A DNA stretch of 64,000 nucleotides, taken from Streptococcus mitis (GTDB lineage: Bacteria; Bacillota; Bacilli; Lactobacillales; Streptococcaceae). The stretch is from assembly GCF_000722705.1 (NCBI RefSeq), contig NZ_JPFW01000004.1, positions 62,001-126,000 on the forward strand, written 5' to 3'. Positions 20,216-29,409 of the stretch are shown here, piece by piece. Both the position numbers and the translations under genes were made by a program. The notes under the pieces were generated by a model. It was not told the DNA's origin. It was given only the letters and a program-made list of their open reading frames with translations, and ran no database searches. Within the stretch, counting starts at the first letter, position 1. Every line of letters starts with the position of its first letter.

Positions 20216-20250
20216 AAAGGCTGAAATCTAGTGTTTCAGTCTTTTATTTC
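20216..20250 (+). terminator. Terminator of the TrpX-type operon
   Basis: Stem AAAGGCTGAAA / TTTCAGTCTTT (G-U pairs), followed by T-rich DNA. Confidence 0.85.
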
Positions 20251-20286
20251 TTACACTGGCTATCTATGTAAATTAAACTTAGCAAG

Positions 20287-20320
20287 GAGCCCTCTTTCTC
20301 AGAAAAGCAGGGTTCTTTTT
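20287..20320 (+). terminator. Second terminator-like hairpin before the YneF gene
   Basis: GAGCCCT pairs with AGGGTTC around a 15-base loop, followed by TTTTTG. It may be a backup terminator. A further imperfect hairpin (CCATCCCTGA with TCAGGGTGG) covers about 20331-20367, just before the next promoter. Confidence 0.5.
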
Positions 20321-20377
20321 GCTGTCTATTCCATCCCTGAAAGTGTAGAACAAACTGGTCAGGGTGGCTAGTTTATG

Positions 20378-20386
20378 GTATAATGA
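20378..20386 (+). promoter_or_regulatory. Extended -10 of the YneF gene
   Basis: TGGTATAAT about 30 bases before the start codon; no clear -35. Confidence 0.65.
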
Positions 20387-20417
20387 AAGAGACTCAAAAA
20401 GAAACAGGAGAAAAATG

Positions 20418-20666
20418 ATGGATTTACTATTAGCAATTGTATTGATTGTGCTAGCTTTTCTAGGAGGAGCTCTTGGAGGGATGTACTTGGTTCGTAAGCA
20501 AATTGAAAAAGAATTCGCTGACAACCCACGTTTGAATGCTGAAGCAGTTCGTACTCTTTTGAGTGCAAATGGTCAAAAACCAAGCGAAGCCAAGGTGCAA
20601 CAAGTTTACCACCAAATCATCCGCCAACAAAAGGCAGCCCTTGCCAACAATAAAAAGAAAAAATAA
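20418..20666 (+). CDS. YneF family (UPF0154) small membrane protein
   Basis: 82 aa: one N-terminal membrane helix (about 3-22) with a Gly-rich face, then a basic cytoplasmic helical tail ([20 protein letters not shown]) ending in a Lys run. I chose ATG 20418 because the ribosome site AGGAG lies seven bases before it; ATG 20415 is the alternative. Function is unknown, and the protein is conserved in Firmicutes. Confidence 0.85.
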
Positions 20667-20674
20667 ATAAGGAA

Positions 20675-20700
20675 AAGTCTGGGATGAAAGTTCCAGACTT
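20675..20700. terminator. Hairpin after the YneF gene
   Basis: AAGTCTGG pairs with CCAGACTT (10-base loop). The T run is poor on both strands, so termination is uncertain. Confidence 0.4.
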
Positions 20701-20865
20701 CTCACTATGTTGGCTATGGTTTAGGGATGAGACTTTTTCCTTGCATTCTATTGATATTTGATTATGATTAAGATAGATAGTTGCTGATGAAGCTGTTCTT
20801 CAGTTCTTAAAGACAAGTAATCATAATGAACTATCAATCAGAAAAAAGACTAGAAAGAAGACTGT

Positions 20866-21660
20866 ATGGATAATCGACCAATTGGTTTTTTGGATTCGGG
20901 TGTCGGGGGCTTGACCGTTGTGCGCGAGCTCAAGCGCCAGCTTCCCCATGAAGAAATCGTCTATATTGGAGATTCGGCACGGGCGCCTTACGGGCCCCGT
21001 CCTGCTGAGCAAATTCGGGAATATACTTGGCAGTTGGTCAACTTTCTCTTGACCAAGGATGTCAAGATGATTGTCATTGCTTGTAACACTGCGACTGCGG
21101 TCGTCTGGGAAGAAATCAAGGCTCAGCTAGACATCCCTGTCCTAGGTGTAATTTTGCCAGGAGCTTCGGCAGCCATCAAATCCAGCCAAGGTGGGAAAAT
21201 CGGGGTCATTGGAACGCCCATGACGGTACAATCAGACATCTACCGTCAGAAAATCCATGATCTGGATCCGGACTTACAGGTGGAGAGTTTGGCCTGTCCC
21301 AAGTTTGCCCCCTTGGTCGAGTCGGGTGCCCTGTCAACCAGTGTCACTAAGAAAGTAGTCTATGAAACCCTGCGTCCCTTGGTTGGAAAGGTGGATAGCC
21401 TGATTTTAGGCTGTACCCATTACCCACTCCTTCGCCCTATCATCCAGAATGTCATGGGGCCAAAGGTTCAGCTCATTGATAGTGGGGCAGAGTGCGTACG
21501 GGATATCTCAGTCTTACTCAATTATTTTGAAATCAATCGTGGTCGCGATGCTGGACCACTCCATCACCGTTTTTACACAACAGCCAGCAGCCAAAGTTTT
21601 GCACAAATTGGTGAAGAATGGCTGGAAAAAGAAATTCATGTGGAGCATGTAGAATTATGA
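20866..21660 (+). CDS. murI: Glutamate racemase
   Basis: Makes D-glutamate for peptidoglycan. 264 aa. Both catalytic cysteines are present: Cys73 in IACNTATA and Cys183 in LGCTHYPLL. The N-terminal motif [15 protein letters not shown] is also typical. It is the first gene of a long run of overlapping genes (to yidD); its TGA overlaps the ATG of the next gene (ATGA). No strong ribosome site precedes it (AGAAAGAAGA). A 15-codon ORF starting at 20828 overlaps its start. Confidence 0.95.
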   Translation: MDNRPIGFLDSGVGGLTVVRELKRQLPHEEIVYIGDSARAPYGPRPAEQIREYTWQLVNFLLTKDVKMIVIACNTATAVVWEEIKAQLDIPVLGVILPGASAAIKSSQGGKIGVIGTPMTVQSDIYRQKIHDLDPDLQVESLACPKFAPLVESGALSTSVTKKVVYETLRPLVGKVDSLILGCTHYPLLRPIIQNVMGPKVQLIDSGAECVRDISVLLNYFEINRGRDAGPLHHRFYTTASSQSFAQIGEEWLEKEIHVEHVEL

Positions 21661-22628
21661 CAAATAAAATTTATGAATACAAGGATGACCAGGACTGGTA
21701 TGTCGGGTCCTATAGTATTTTTGGTGGCGTCCGGACGTTGACGGATGAAGACTTGGATTTTCCTCTGGTTGGATTGGCCAAAATCTTTCGAGATGAGGAG
21801 CGAGGTTTTCCTATTTCGGTTACTGTTTTACGCTATGGTTCTCGCTACCGTTTATTGTCTTTTGTGGTAGATATCCTTAGCCAAGAAATGGGCCGAAATT
21901 TGGAAGTCATTCAACGTCAGGGGGCTCTGCTCTTGGTTGAAAATGGCCAACTCTTGTATGTGGAATTGCCCAAAGAAGGGGTCAATGTTCATGATTTCTT
22001 TGAGACAAACAAGGTTAGAGAAACCTTGTTGATTGCGACTCGTAACGAGGGCAAGACCAAGGAATTTCGAGCTATCTTTGACAAGCTAGGCTACGATGTG
22101 GAAAATCTCAATGACTATCCTGACCTACCTGAAGTAGCAGAAACAGGCATGACCTTCGAAGAAAATGCCCGCCTTAAGGCAGAAACTATTTCTCAATTAA
22201 CGGGCAAGATGGTTCTGGCGGATGACTCTGGACTTAAAGTAGATGTTTTGGGCGGTTTGCCAGGTGTCTGGTCAGCTCGTTTCGCAGGTGTGGGTGCAAC
22301 TGACCGTGAAAACAATGCTAAACTCTTGCACGAATTGGCCATGGTCTTTGAACTCAAGGACCGCTCGGCTCAATTCCATACAACCCTAGTCGTAGCCAGC
22401 CCAAACAAGGAAAGTTTGGTTGTTGAAGCAGACTGGCCAGGCTACATTAACTTTGAACCTAAGGGTGAAAATGGATTTGGTTACGATCCTCTCTTCCTTG
22501 TAGGAGAGACAGGCAAGTCCTCAGCTGAATTAACCCTTGAAGAAAAAAATAGTCAATCTCACCGTGCCTTAGCCGTTAAGAAACTTTTGGAGGTATTTCC
22601 ATCATGGCAAAGCAAACCATCATTGTAA
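21657..22628 (+). CDS. rdgB: Non-canonical purine NTP pyrophosphatase RdgB/HAM1 with N-terminal extension
   Basis: 323 aa instead of the usual 190-200. The C-terminal part (about 127-320) is the HAM1/RdgB enzyme that removes ITP, dITP and XTP from the nucleotide pool: [15 protein letters not shown] for nucleotide binding, [20 protein letters not shown] for metal and catalysis, GFGYDPLF near the end. The first about 125 residues ([19 protein letters not shown] and onward) form an extra domain found in streptococci with no known function. It starts in the stop codon of murI and overlaps the next gene by 25 bases. Confidence 0.92.
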   Translation: MTNKIYEYKDDQDWYVGSYSIFGGVRTLTDEDLDFPLVGLAKIFRDEERGFPISVTVLRYGSRYRLLSFVVDILSQEMGRNLEVIQRQGALLLVENGQLLYVELPKEGVNVHDFFETNKVRETLLIATRNEGKTKEFRAIFDKLGYDVENLNDYPDLPEVAETGMTFEENARLKAETISQLTGKMVLADDSGLKVDVLGGLPGVWSARFAGVGATDRENNAKLLHELAMVFELKDRSAQFHTTLVVASPNKESLVVEADWPGYINFEPKGENGFGYDPLFLVGETGKSSAELTLEEKNSQSHRALAVKKLLEVFPSWQSKPSL

Positions 22629-23125
22629 TGAGCGATTCCCATGGAGATAGCTTGATTGTGGAAGAAATCCGTGATCGCTATGTGGGCAAAGTTGACGCCG
22701 TTTTTCATAACGGCGATTCTGAACTGCGTCCTGATTCTCCCCTTTGGGAGGGAATCCGTGTTGTTAAAGGGAATATGGACTTCTATGCAGGCTACCCAGA
22801 ACGTTTGGTGACTGAGCTTGCTTCGACCAAGATTATCCAAACCCATGGACACCTGTTTGACATCAATTTCAACTTTCAAAAGTTGGACTACTGGGCTCAG
22901 GAAGAAGAAGCCGATATCTGCCTTTATGGCCACTTGCATGTGCCAAGTGCTTGGGTGGAGGGCAAAACCCTCTTTCTAAATCCAGGTTCAATCAGTCAAC
23001 CACGTGGGACTATCAGAGAATGTCTCTATGCTCGCGTGGAGATTGATGACAGTTACTTCAAAGTGGACTTTTTGACACGAAACCACGAGGTGTATCCAGG
23101 CTTGTCCAAGGAGTTTAGCCGATGA
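22604..23125 (+). CDS. YfcE/MJ0936-type metallophosphoesterase
   Basis: 173 aa phosphodiesterase with the two-metal site laid out in order: SDSHGD (about 10), HNGDSE (about 37), GNMD (about 58), THGH (about 85), YGHLHVP (about 108). Family members hydrolyse phosphodiesters in vitro; the natural substrate is unknown. It starts inside rdgB after GGAGG and overlaps the CBS-protein gene by four bases (ATGA). Confidence 0.9.
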   Translation: MAKQTIIVMSDSHGDSLIVEEIRDRYVGKVDAVFHNGDSELRPDSPLWEGIRVVKGNMDFYAGYPERLVTELASTKIIQTHGHLFDINFNFQKLDYWAQEEEADICLYGHLHVPSAWVEGKTLFLNPGSISQPRGTIRECLYARVEIDDSYFKVDFLTRNHEVYPGLSKEFSR

Positions 23126-23583
23126 TTGCCAAGGAGTTTGAGACTTTCTTGCTAGGGCAAGAGGAAACTTTTTTGACCCCTGCTGAAAATCTAGCTGTGT
23201 TGATTGATACCCATAATGCGGATCATGCGACCCTCTTGCTCAGTCAGATGACCTATACCCGTGTTCCCGTTGTGACAGATGAAAAGCAGTTTGTTGGGAC
23301 TATTGGGCTCAGAGATATTATGGCTTATCAGATGGAGCATGACTTGAGTCAAGAAATCATGGCAGATACGGACATTGTCCACATGACGAAAAGGGACGTA
23401 GCGGTTGTTTCGCCTGATTTTACCATTACGGAGGTCTTGCACAAGCTGGTAGATGAGTCTTTCTTACCGGTTGTGGACGCAGAGGGGATTTTCCAAGGGA
23501 TTATTACGCGCAAATCTATCCTCAAGGCAGTCAATGCTCTCTTGCATGATTTTAGTAAGGATTATGAGATTCGATGCAGATGA
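23122..23583 (+). CDS. cbpB: CBS-pair protein, likely c-di-AMP-binding (CbpB/DarB-like)
   Basis: 153 aa with two CBS motifs (about 25-75 and 85-140) and nothing else. Small stand-alone CBS pairs of this type (DarB in Bacillus, CbpB in Listeria and pneumococcus) bind c-di-AMP and link it to (p)ppGpp metabolism. Membership is inferred from length, domain content and the neighbouring genes; the ligand is not proven by sequence. It overlaps both neighbours by four bases. Confidence 0.75.
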   Translation: MIAKEFETFLLGQEETFLTPAENLAVLIDTHNADHATLLLSQMTYTRVPVVTDEKQFVGTIGLRDIMAYQMEHDLSQEIMADTDIVHMTKRDVAVVSPDFTITEVLHKLVDESFLPVVDAEGIFQGIITRKSILKAVNALLHDFSKDYEIRCR

Positions 23584-24314
23584 GAGATAGGATTTCAGCC
23601 TTTTTAGAGGAAAAGCAGGGCTTGTCTGCCAATTCCAAGCAGTCCTATAAGTATGATTTGGAGCAATTTTTAGACATGGTGGGCGAGCGGATTTCTGAGA
23701 CCAGTCTCAAGATTTACCAAGCCCAGCTAGCCAATCTAAAAATTAGCGCCCAGAAGCGAAAGATTTCGGCCTGTAATCAATTTCTCTACTTTCTCTATCA
23801 AAAAGGAGAGGTGGATAGCTTTTACCGTTTGGAATTAGCTAAACAAGCTGAAAAGAAGAACGAAAAGCCAGAATTGTTAGATCTAGACTCGTTTTGGCAG
23901 GAAAGCGACTATCCAGAGGGACGCTTACTGGCGCTTCTTATCTTGGAAATAGGGCTCTTGCCAAGTGAGATTTTAGCCCTCAAGGTTGCGGATATTAATC
24001 TGGATTTTCAGGTGTTGCGAATTAACAAGGCTTCCCAACAGAGGATTGTCACCATTCCCACGACCTTGCTTTCAGAATTGGAACCCTTGATGGGACAAAC
24101 CTATCTCTTTGAAAGGGCAGGGAAAGCTTATTCTCGTCAGTGGGCCTTCCGTCAGTTAGAAGCTTTTGTCAAGGAGAAAGGTTTTCCAAGCTTATCCGCT
24201 CAAGCCTTGCGGGAACAGTTCATTCTAAGACAAATAGAAAACAAGGTCGATTTGTACGAAATTGCAAAAAAATTAGGATTAAAAACAGTCCTGACCTTAG
24301 AAAAATATAGATAA
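23580..24314 (+). CDS. XerD-like tyrosine recombinase, probably catalytically inactive
   Basis: 244 aa. It has the SAM-like N-terminal domain and the integrase-fold C-terminal domain, ending in EKYR with the Tyr in the expected place. The first catalytic Arg (usually GLRxSE) is replaced in [11 protein letters not shown], and the HxLR box reads QALREQF, so key residues are missing. Streptococci resolve dimers with XerS, and this XerD-like family is described as not acting at dif. Start ATG 23580 overlaps the previous stop; its TAA overlaps scpA by one base. Confidence 0.88.
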   Translation: MRDRISAFLEEKQGLSANSKQSYKYDLEQFLDMVGERISETSLKIYQAQLANLKISAQKRKISACNQFLYFLYQKGEVDSFYRLELAKQAEKKNEKPELLDLDSFWQESDYPEGRLLALLILEIGLLPSEILALKVADINLDFQVLRINKASQQRIVTIPTTLLSELEPLMGQTYLFERAGKAYSRQWAFRQLEAFVKEKGFPSLSAQALREQFILRQIENKVDLYEIAKKLGLKTVLTLEKYR

Positions 24315-25042
24315 TGGATATTAAATTAAAAGATTTTGAAGGGCCTCTGGACTTACTCTTGCACCTAGTCTCAAAGTATCAGATGGATATCTACGATGTG
24401 CCCATCACAGAAGTCATCGAACAGTACTTAGCCTATGTCTCAACCCTGCAGGCCATGCGTCTGGAAGTGACGGGTGAGTACATGGTCATGGCCAGTCAGC
24501 TCATGCTGATCAAGAGCCGCAAGCTCTTGCCAAAGGTAGCAGAAGTGACAGACTTGGAGGATGACCTAGAGCAGGATCTTCTCTCTCAAATCGAAGAATA
24601 CCGCAAGTTCAAGCTCTTGGGGGAGCACTTGGAAGCCAAGCACCAAGAACGGGCCCAGTACTATTCCAAAGCGCCGACTGAGTTGATTTACGAAGATGCG
24701 GAGCTTGTGCATGACAAGACGACCATTGACCTCTTTTTGGCTTTTTCAAATATCCTAGCCAAGAAAAAAGAGGAGTTTGCACAGAATCACACGACTATCT
24801 TGCGAGATGAGTATAAGATTGAGGATATGATGGTTATCGTGAAAGAGTCCTTGACTGGACGAGATCAGTTGCGCTTGCAGGATTTATTCAAGGAAGCCCA
24901 GAATGTCCAAGAGATCATTACCCTCTTTTTGGCAACCCTAGAGTTAATCAAAACCCAGGAGCTGGTTCTCATGCAAGAGGAGAGTTTCGGAGATATCTAT
25001 CTCATGGAAAAGAAGGAAGAAAGTCAAGTAGCCCAAAGCTAG
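24314..25042 (+). CDS. scpA: Segregation and condensation protein A
   Basis: 242 aa kleisin of the SMC-ScpAB condensin. The N-terminal helix region [24 protein letters not shown] (within residues 8-32) contacts the SMC head, and the C-terminal winged helix (about 180-235) contacts the other. It is translationally coupled to xerD-like and followed by scpB after 18 bases. Confidence 0.96.
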   Translation: MDIKLKDFEGPLDLLLHLVSKYQMDIYDVPITEVIEQYLAYVSTLQAMRLEVTGEYMVMASQLMLIKSRKLLPKVAEVTDLEDDLEQDLLSQIEEYRKFKLLGEHLEAKHQERAQYYSKAPTELIYEDAELVHDKTTIDLFLAFSNILAKKKEEFAQNHTTILRDEYKIEDMMVIVKESLTGRDQLRLQDLFKEAQNVQEIITLFLATLELIKTQELVLMQEESFGDIYLMEKKEESQVAQS

Positions 25043-25060
25043 ACTTGATAGAGAGGAAAG

Positions 25061-25630
25061 ATGAGTACTTTAGCAAAAATAGAAGCGCTCTTGTTTGTAG
25101 CGGGTGAAGATGGGATTAGGGTCCGCCAGTTAGCTGAACTCCTCTCTCTGCCACCGACAGGCATCCAACAGAGTTTAGAAAAATTAGCCCAGAAGTATGA
25201 TAAGGACTCTGATTCCAGTTTGGCTCTGATTGAGACAGGTGGGGCTTATAGATTGGTGACCAAGCCTCAGTTTTCAGAGGTTTTGAAGGAATATTCTAAG
25301 GCACCTATTAACCAGAGCTTGTCTCGGGCTGCCCTTGAGACCTTGTCCATCATTGCCTACAAGCAACCCATCACACGGATAGAGATTGATGCCATCCGTG
25401 GTGTCAACTCGAGTGGGGCTTTGGCAAAGTTGCAGGCTTTTGACTTGATTAAAGAAGACGGGAAAAAAGAAGTGTTGGGTCGCCCCAACCTCTATGTGAC
25501 TACGGATTATTTCCTAGATTACATGGGAATTAACCATTTGGAAGAATTACCAGTGATTGATGAGCTTGAGATTCAAGCCCAAGAAAGCCAATTATTTGGT
25601 GAAAGGATAGAAGAAGATGAGAATCAATAA
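25061..25630 (+). CDS. scpB: Segregation and condensation protein B
   Basis: 189 aa, two winged-helix domains (about 1-85 and 90-165). The conserved block [18 protein letters not shown] lies near residue 89. Dimerises and binds the middle of ScpA. Ribosome site GAGAGGAAAG. It overlaps rluB by 14 bases. Confidence 0.96.
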   Translation: MSTLAKIEALLFVAGEDGIRVRQLAELLSLPPTGIQQSLEKLAQKYDKDSDSSLALIETGGAYRLVTKPQFSEVLKEYSKAPINQSLSRAALETLSIIAYKQPITRIEIDAIRGVNSSGALAKLQAFDLIKEDGKKEVLGRPNLYVTTDYFLDYMGINHLEELPVIDELEIQAQESQLFGERIEEDENQ

Positions 25631-26339
25631 GTATATTGCCCACGCAGGTGTGGCCAGTAGGAGAAAAGCAGAAGAGTTGATCAAGCAAGGCTTGGTGACG
25701 GTCAACGGCCAAGTAGTGCGTGAACTCGCAACGACCATCAAGTCAGGCGACAAGGTCGAAGTGGAAGGTCAACCTATCTACAACGAAGAAAAGGTTTATT
25801 ATCTGCTTAACAAACCGCGCGGTGTGATTTCCAGTGTGACAGATGACAAGGGGCGCAAGACGGTTGTCGATCTCTTGCCCAATGTGAAAGAGCGCATCTA
25901 CCCTGTAGGTCGTTTGGACTGGGATACATCAGGAATCTTGATTTTGACCAATGATGGGGATTTTACGGATGAGATGATTCACCCTCGTAATGAGATTGAT
26001 AAGGTTTATGTCGCGCGTGTTAAAGGTGTGGCCAATAAGGACAATCTTCGTCCCTTGACCCGTGGACTTGAGATTGATGGCAAGAAAACCAAGCCGGCTG
26101 TCTATGAGATTCTCAAAGTGGATCCAGTCAAAAACCGCTCTGTGGTACAGTTGACCATCCATGAAGGGCGTAACCACCAGGTTAAAAAGATGTTTGAAGC
26201 TGTCGGTCTCCAAGTGGACAAGTTGTCACGGACACGTTTTGGACATCTAGACTTGACAGGACTCCGTCCAGGAGAATCCCGTCGTCTTAACAAAAAAGAA
26301 ATCAGCCAACTACACACCATGGCTGTAACCAAGAAATAA
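25617..26339 (+). CDS. rluB: 23S rRNA pseudouridine synthase B type
   Basis: 240 aa. S4 RNA-binding domain at about 1-60 ([21 protein letters not shown]), then the PsuA catalytic domain with the nucleophilic Asp in GRLDWDTSG (about residue 103) and KMFEAVG near 195. Expected to modify U2605 (E. coli numbering) of 23S rRNA. Its TAA overlaps the yidD ATG by one base. Confidence 0.94.
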   Translation: MRINKYIAHAGVASRRKAEELIKQGLVTVNGQVVRELATTIKSGDKVEVEGQPIYNEEKVYYLLNKPRGVISSVTDDKGRKTVVDLLPNVKERIYPVGRLDWDTSGILILTNDGDFTDEMIHPRNEIDKVYVARVKGVANKDNLRPLTRGLEIDGKKTKPAVYEILKVDPVKNRSVVQLTIHEGRNHQVKKMFEAVGLQVDKLSRTRFGHLDLTGLRPGESRRLNKKEISQLHTMAVTKK

Positions 26340-26581
26340 TGAAACGAATCTTAATAGCGCCTGTGCGCTTTTACCAACGTTTTATCTCGCCAGCCTTTCC
26401 AGCCTCTTGTCGCTTTGAGCCGACTTGTTCCAATTACATGATTCAGTCTATTGAAAAACATGGTTTCAAGGGTGTCTTGATGGGTTTGGCTCGGATTTTA
26501 CGTTGCCATCCCTGGTCGAAAACAGGCAAGGACCCCGTCCCAGACCATTTTTCCCTTAAACGGAATCAAGAAGGAAAATGA
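26339..26581 (+). CDS. yidD: Membrane protein insertion efficiency factor YidD
   Basis: 80 aa amphipathic protein that helps YidC insert membrane proteins. Conserved Cys-containing motif [12 protein letters not shown] near residue 22-33 and GKDPVPDHF near the end. Last gene of the murI-yidD run, converging on piuA. The 57 bases that follow contain no convincing terminator; the stop codon runs into GAGGTTGGGCAAAAG, similar to the terminal repeat of the 7666-7824 element. Confidence 0.94.
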   Translation: MKRILIAPVRFYQRFISPAFPASCRFEPTCSNYMIQSIEKHGFKGVLMGLARILRCHPWSKTGKDPVPDHFSLKRNQEGK

Positions 26582-26638
26582 GGTTGGGCAAAAGGTTTTA
26601 GAATGTCAAAATTTTACTTAAATTGAGTTTGAAGCGGC

Positions 26639-27604
26639 TTATTTCAAAGCTTTTTGAGCGTCTTCAATCATGAGTTTAGTTGATTCAAGCCCGCCACCGC
26701 TTAGATACCAGAGGTCTGGTGTTAGTTGGATAATCTTACCATTTTTAGCGGCAGGTGTTTCAGCGATAAGGGCATTTTCTAGGACGCCATCGTTACTTGA
26801 GTTGTCACCACCGATAGCAAGGGTACGGTTGATGATAAAGAGGATATCAGGATTGATTTCTTTGACACTTTCAAAGCTGACTTCTTGTCCGTGGCGAGAA
26901 TCTTCAAATTGAGTATCAGTTGGCTTGAATTTCAAGGTTTGGTACAAGAAAGAAAAACGAGATTGGGCACCAAAGGCAGCCATTTTTCCTTCATTGAGGA
27001 GGATGGCAAGGGCTTTTTTGTCAGAACTTTCATTTTTAGTTGCGACTTCTTGGATGCTTTTGTCTAGCTTGGCCAATTCTTCCTTGGCTTTCTGTGTACC
27101 AGTTTCACCAAAGGCGCTTGCTAGGGATTCGATATTAGTCTTGGTAGAAGTCCAGTAGTCATCTTTGCCTGCTTGGAAGAGAACAGTCGGAGCGATTTCG
27201 TTGAACTTATCTACGAATTTTTGGGTACGTGGTGAAGCGATAATTAGGTCTGGTTCAAGAGCAGCAAGGGCTTCTAGGTCTGGCTCAACCATAGAACCAA
27301 CATTTTTAACTTTTCCAGCTAGGTCTTTAAGATAAGTCGGAACAGTTTTTGTAGGCATTCCGACGATATTCTTTTCAAAACCTAAAGCGCGAATAGTATC
27401 CGCAGCACCGAGGTCAAAGGTCACAATCTTTTCAGGGACTTTTGAAAGTGTGACTACACCTAGTGAACTTTTAATGGTTACCTCTGTTGGAGCAGAGCTA
27501 CTTGACTCCGTCTTACTAGTGCTTGAGTTTGTACTACATGCACCAAGTAGGAGCAAGAAACTGGCCACTAGGGCAGTAAGATAAAATTTAAGGGATGTTT
27601 TCAT
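26639..27604 (-). CDS. piuA: Iron-compound ABC transporter substrate-binding lipoprotein PiuA
   Basis: 321 aa, Fe-siderophore binding family (PF01497). Lipobox LLGAC with the modified Cys at about residue 23. The ligand domain starts around DLGAADTIRALGFEKNI, and EPDLEALAALEPDLIIASPR is typical. In pneumococcus PiuA binds catechol-type iron complexes. Last gene of piuBCDA on the minus strand. Ribosome site AAAGGAGAAATC before ATG. Confidence 0.95.
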   Translation of the reverse strand: MKTSLKFYLTALVASFLLLLGACSTNSSTSKTESSSSAPTEVTIKSSLGVVTLSKVPEKIVTFDLGAADTIRALGFEKNIVGMPTKTVPTYLKDLAGKVKNVGSMVEPDLEALAALEPDLIIASPRTQKFVDKFNEIAPTVLFQAGKDDYWTSTKTNIESLASAFGETGTQKAKEELAKLDKSIQEVATKNESSDKKALAILLNEGKMAAFGAQSRFSFLYQTLKFKPTDTQFEDSRHGQEVSFESVKEINPDILFIINRTLAIGGDNSSNDGVLENALIAETPAAKNGKIIQLTPDLWYLSGGGLESTKLMIEDAQKALK

Positions 27605-27632
27605 GATTTCTCCTTTTTAAAATGTGATAACG

Positions 27633-27680
27633 ATGTAGGGAGTCTCTTAGATAGGTTTGTTAGCTAAGAGACAGAGGGTT
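27633..27680. other. Hairpin in the piuD-piuA spacer
   Basis: GTCTCTTAG (27641-27649) pairs with CTAAGAGAC (27664-27672). There is no T run, so it is more likely an mRNA-stability or processing hairpin than a terminator. Confidence 0.4.
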
Positions 27681-27703
27681 CTCTAACTCGAATTTCTGAG
27701 TTG

Positions 27704-28456
27704 CTAGCTATAGATGCAGATCTTTTTACCATTGATATCAGCCAGCGTGATGGGAATCTCGTAAAGTTGACTGAGCAGGTCAGCCTGCATGATTTGATCG
27801 GTTCTTCCCTTGCTAAAGACTCGACCGTCCTTGAAGGCGACAATTTCATCCGCATATTGACTGGCCATGTTGATATCGTGGAGGACGATGATAATGGTCT
27901 TCCCTAGTTCCTCCACCAGTCGCCGAAGAATCTGCATCATGCTGACACTTTGCTTGATATCGAGATTGTTGATCGGTTCGTCCAGCAAGATAAAGTCTGT
28001 ATCCTGGGCCAGTACCATGGCGATAAAGACACGTTGGAGCTGTCCACCAGACAGACTATCGATGTAACGGTCTTTTAAGTTGGTCAGTTCCAGATAGTCC
28101 AGAGTTTCTCGGATTTTTTCCCAGTCATCTGCTCTCAGTTTACCACGACTGTAGGGAAAACGTCCAAAACTGACCAGTTCTTCAACGGTTAATTTGGCTT
28201 GGTAATTGATTTTCTGCTTTAGGATAGTAAGTTCTTTGGCTAGTTCTTGGGAATTCCAGCTTTCGATTTCACGACCTTTGATACTGAGAATTCCCTGATC
28301 TTTCTTGGTCAGTCTGCTCATGATGGAGAGGAGAGTCGATTTTCCAGCACCATTTGGACCAATAAAGGCTGTCAGTTTCTGAGGACTGACTTCAAGGGTA
28401 ATGCCTTGCAAAATATCCTGTTTTTGAATGGATTTGTCAATGTTTTCCAGTTTCAC
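27704..28456 (-). CDS. piuD: Iron-compound ABC transporter ATPase PiuD
   Basis: 250 aa. Walker A GPNGAGKST (about 34-42), signature LSGGQLQRVFIA, Walker B FILLDEPINNLD, H loop LHDINMA: a complete FepC/FhuC-type ATPase. It starts in the stop codon of piuC (ATGA overlap). A spacer of about 100 bases with a hairpin separates it from piuA. Confidence 0.95.
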   Translation of the reverse strand: MKLENIDKSIQKQDILQGITLEVSPQKLTAFIGPNGAGKSTLLSIMSRLTKKDQGILSIKGREIESWNSQELAKELTILKQKINYQAKLTVEELVSFGRFPYSRGKLRADDWEKIRETLDYLELTNLKDRYIDSLSGGQLQRVFIAMVLAQDTDFILLDEPINNLDIKQSVSMMQILRRLVEELGKTIIIVLHDINMASQYADEIVAFKDGRVFSKGRTDQIMQADLLSQLYEIPITLADINGKKICIYS

Positions 28457-29409
28457 CGACGTGCCCTCCTGTAAAGTAAGATAAAGAATAAGAAGCCCCC
28501 CACACTCTCAATGATCATGCTGATGCGAATTTCTAGTGCAAAGACTCGTTCGATGAGAGCTTGCCCCAAGGTCAAACTAATAAATCCAATCAGAATTGCT
28601 ACGATAAAGAGCAACTTGTGCCGATAATCTTTGACGATTAGGTAGGTGAGGTTGGCCAGCATAAAGCCGAAGAAGGCCATAGGCCCTACCAAGGCAGTGG
28701 CCGTTGAGGTCAAAAGCACGATTCCCCAGAGGAACTCTCTCTGTTCTTTTTCAACATCGAGTCCCAGTATCTGAGCCGTTTCTCTTTGCAGGTGCAAGAC
28801 ATCCAGAATGACTGCTTTCCGAAAGAAAAAGATAGTCAAGACGAGGATGATCAAAGAACCGATGGCTAGGATGGAAGTGTTGAGATGCTGAAAGGAGGCG
28901 AAGAGACTGTTCTGCAGTTTATCGTATTCATTTGGATCCATCAGGACTTGGAGGAAGGTACTGATATTTCGAAAGAGACTTCCGAGGGCTAGACAGATTA
29001 GCAGAATGAAGACCAGATCTTGCTTCATCAGCGTCTTCAAGTAGCCTTGTAAGACGAGAAAGAAGAGGGATTGAAGCAAAAGTAAGACTAGGAATTCTAA
29101 GATAGGAGACTTCCCAAGTTGAAGAAATTTGCTTTCAAAAACCAGTAGTAGGGTTTGTAGCAGGACGTAGAAAGATTCGATTCCCAAAATACTAGGTGTC
29201 AGGAAGCGATTTTCTGTCAGGGTTTGAAAACTAATGGTTGAAATCCCAGTCGCGATGGCCACCAAGAGATAAACGACGATTTTTTGGGAACGTAACTTCC
29301 AAGCAAAGGCAGACAAGTGAGTGATGGGCCAAAAGTAGAGGAGACAAGCTCCGATAGCCAGAATAATGAGAAGGCTGAAGAGCTTGGTATGTTTGCTTTT
29401 AGACTGCAT
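28453..29409 (-). CDS. piuC: Iron-compound ABC transporter permease PiuC
   Basis: 318 aa FecCD-family permease, about nine membrane segments. The start ATG 29409 follows GGAGAGGGGGAC; the frame is open 16 codons further upstream, but that part overlaps piuB and has no ribosome site. Works as a heterodimer with PiuB. Confidence 0.92.
   Translation of the reverse strand: MQSKSKHTKLFSLLIILAIGACLLYFWPITHLSAFAWKLRSQKIVVYLLVAIATGISTISFQTLTENRFLTPSILGIESFYVLLQTLLLVFESKFLQLGKSPILEFLVLLLLQSLFFLVLQGYLKTLMKQDLVFILLICLALGSLFRNISTFLQVLMDPNEYDKLQNSLFASFQHLNTSILAIGSLIILVLTIFFFRKAVILDVLHLQRETAQILGLDVEKEQREFLWGIVLLTSTATALVGPMAFFGFMLANLTYLIVKDYRHKLLFIVAILIGFISLTLGQALIERVFALEIRISMIIESVGGFLFFILLYRRARR

Noticed and set aside
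20828-20875. 15-codon ORF overlapping the murI start as a regulatory leader
   Set aside because: No ribosome site and no conserved signal that I can see; too weak to list as a feature.
26580-26640. Mobile element after yidD
   Set aside because: Only one end-like sequence (GAGGTTGGGCAAAAG) is present, with no matching inverted end before piuA; at most a remnant.
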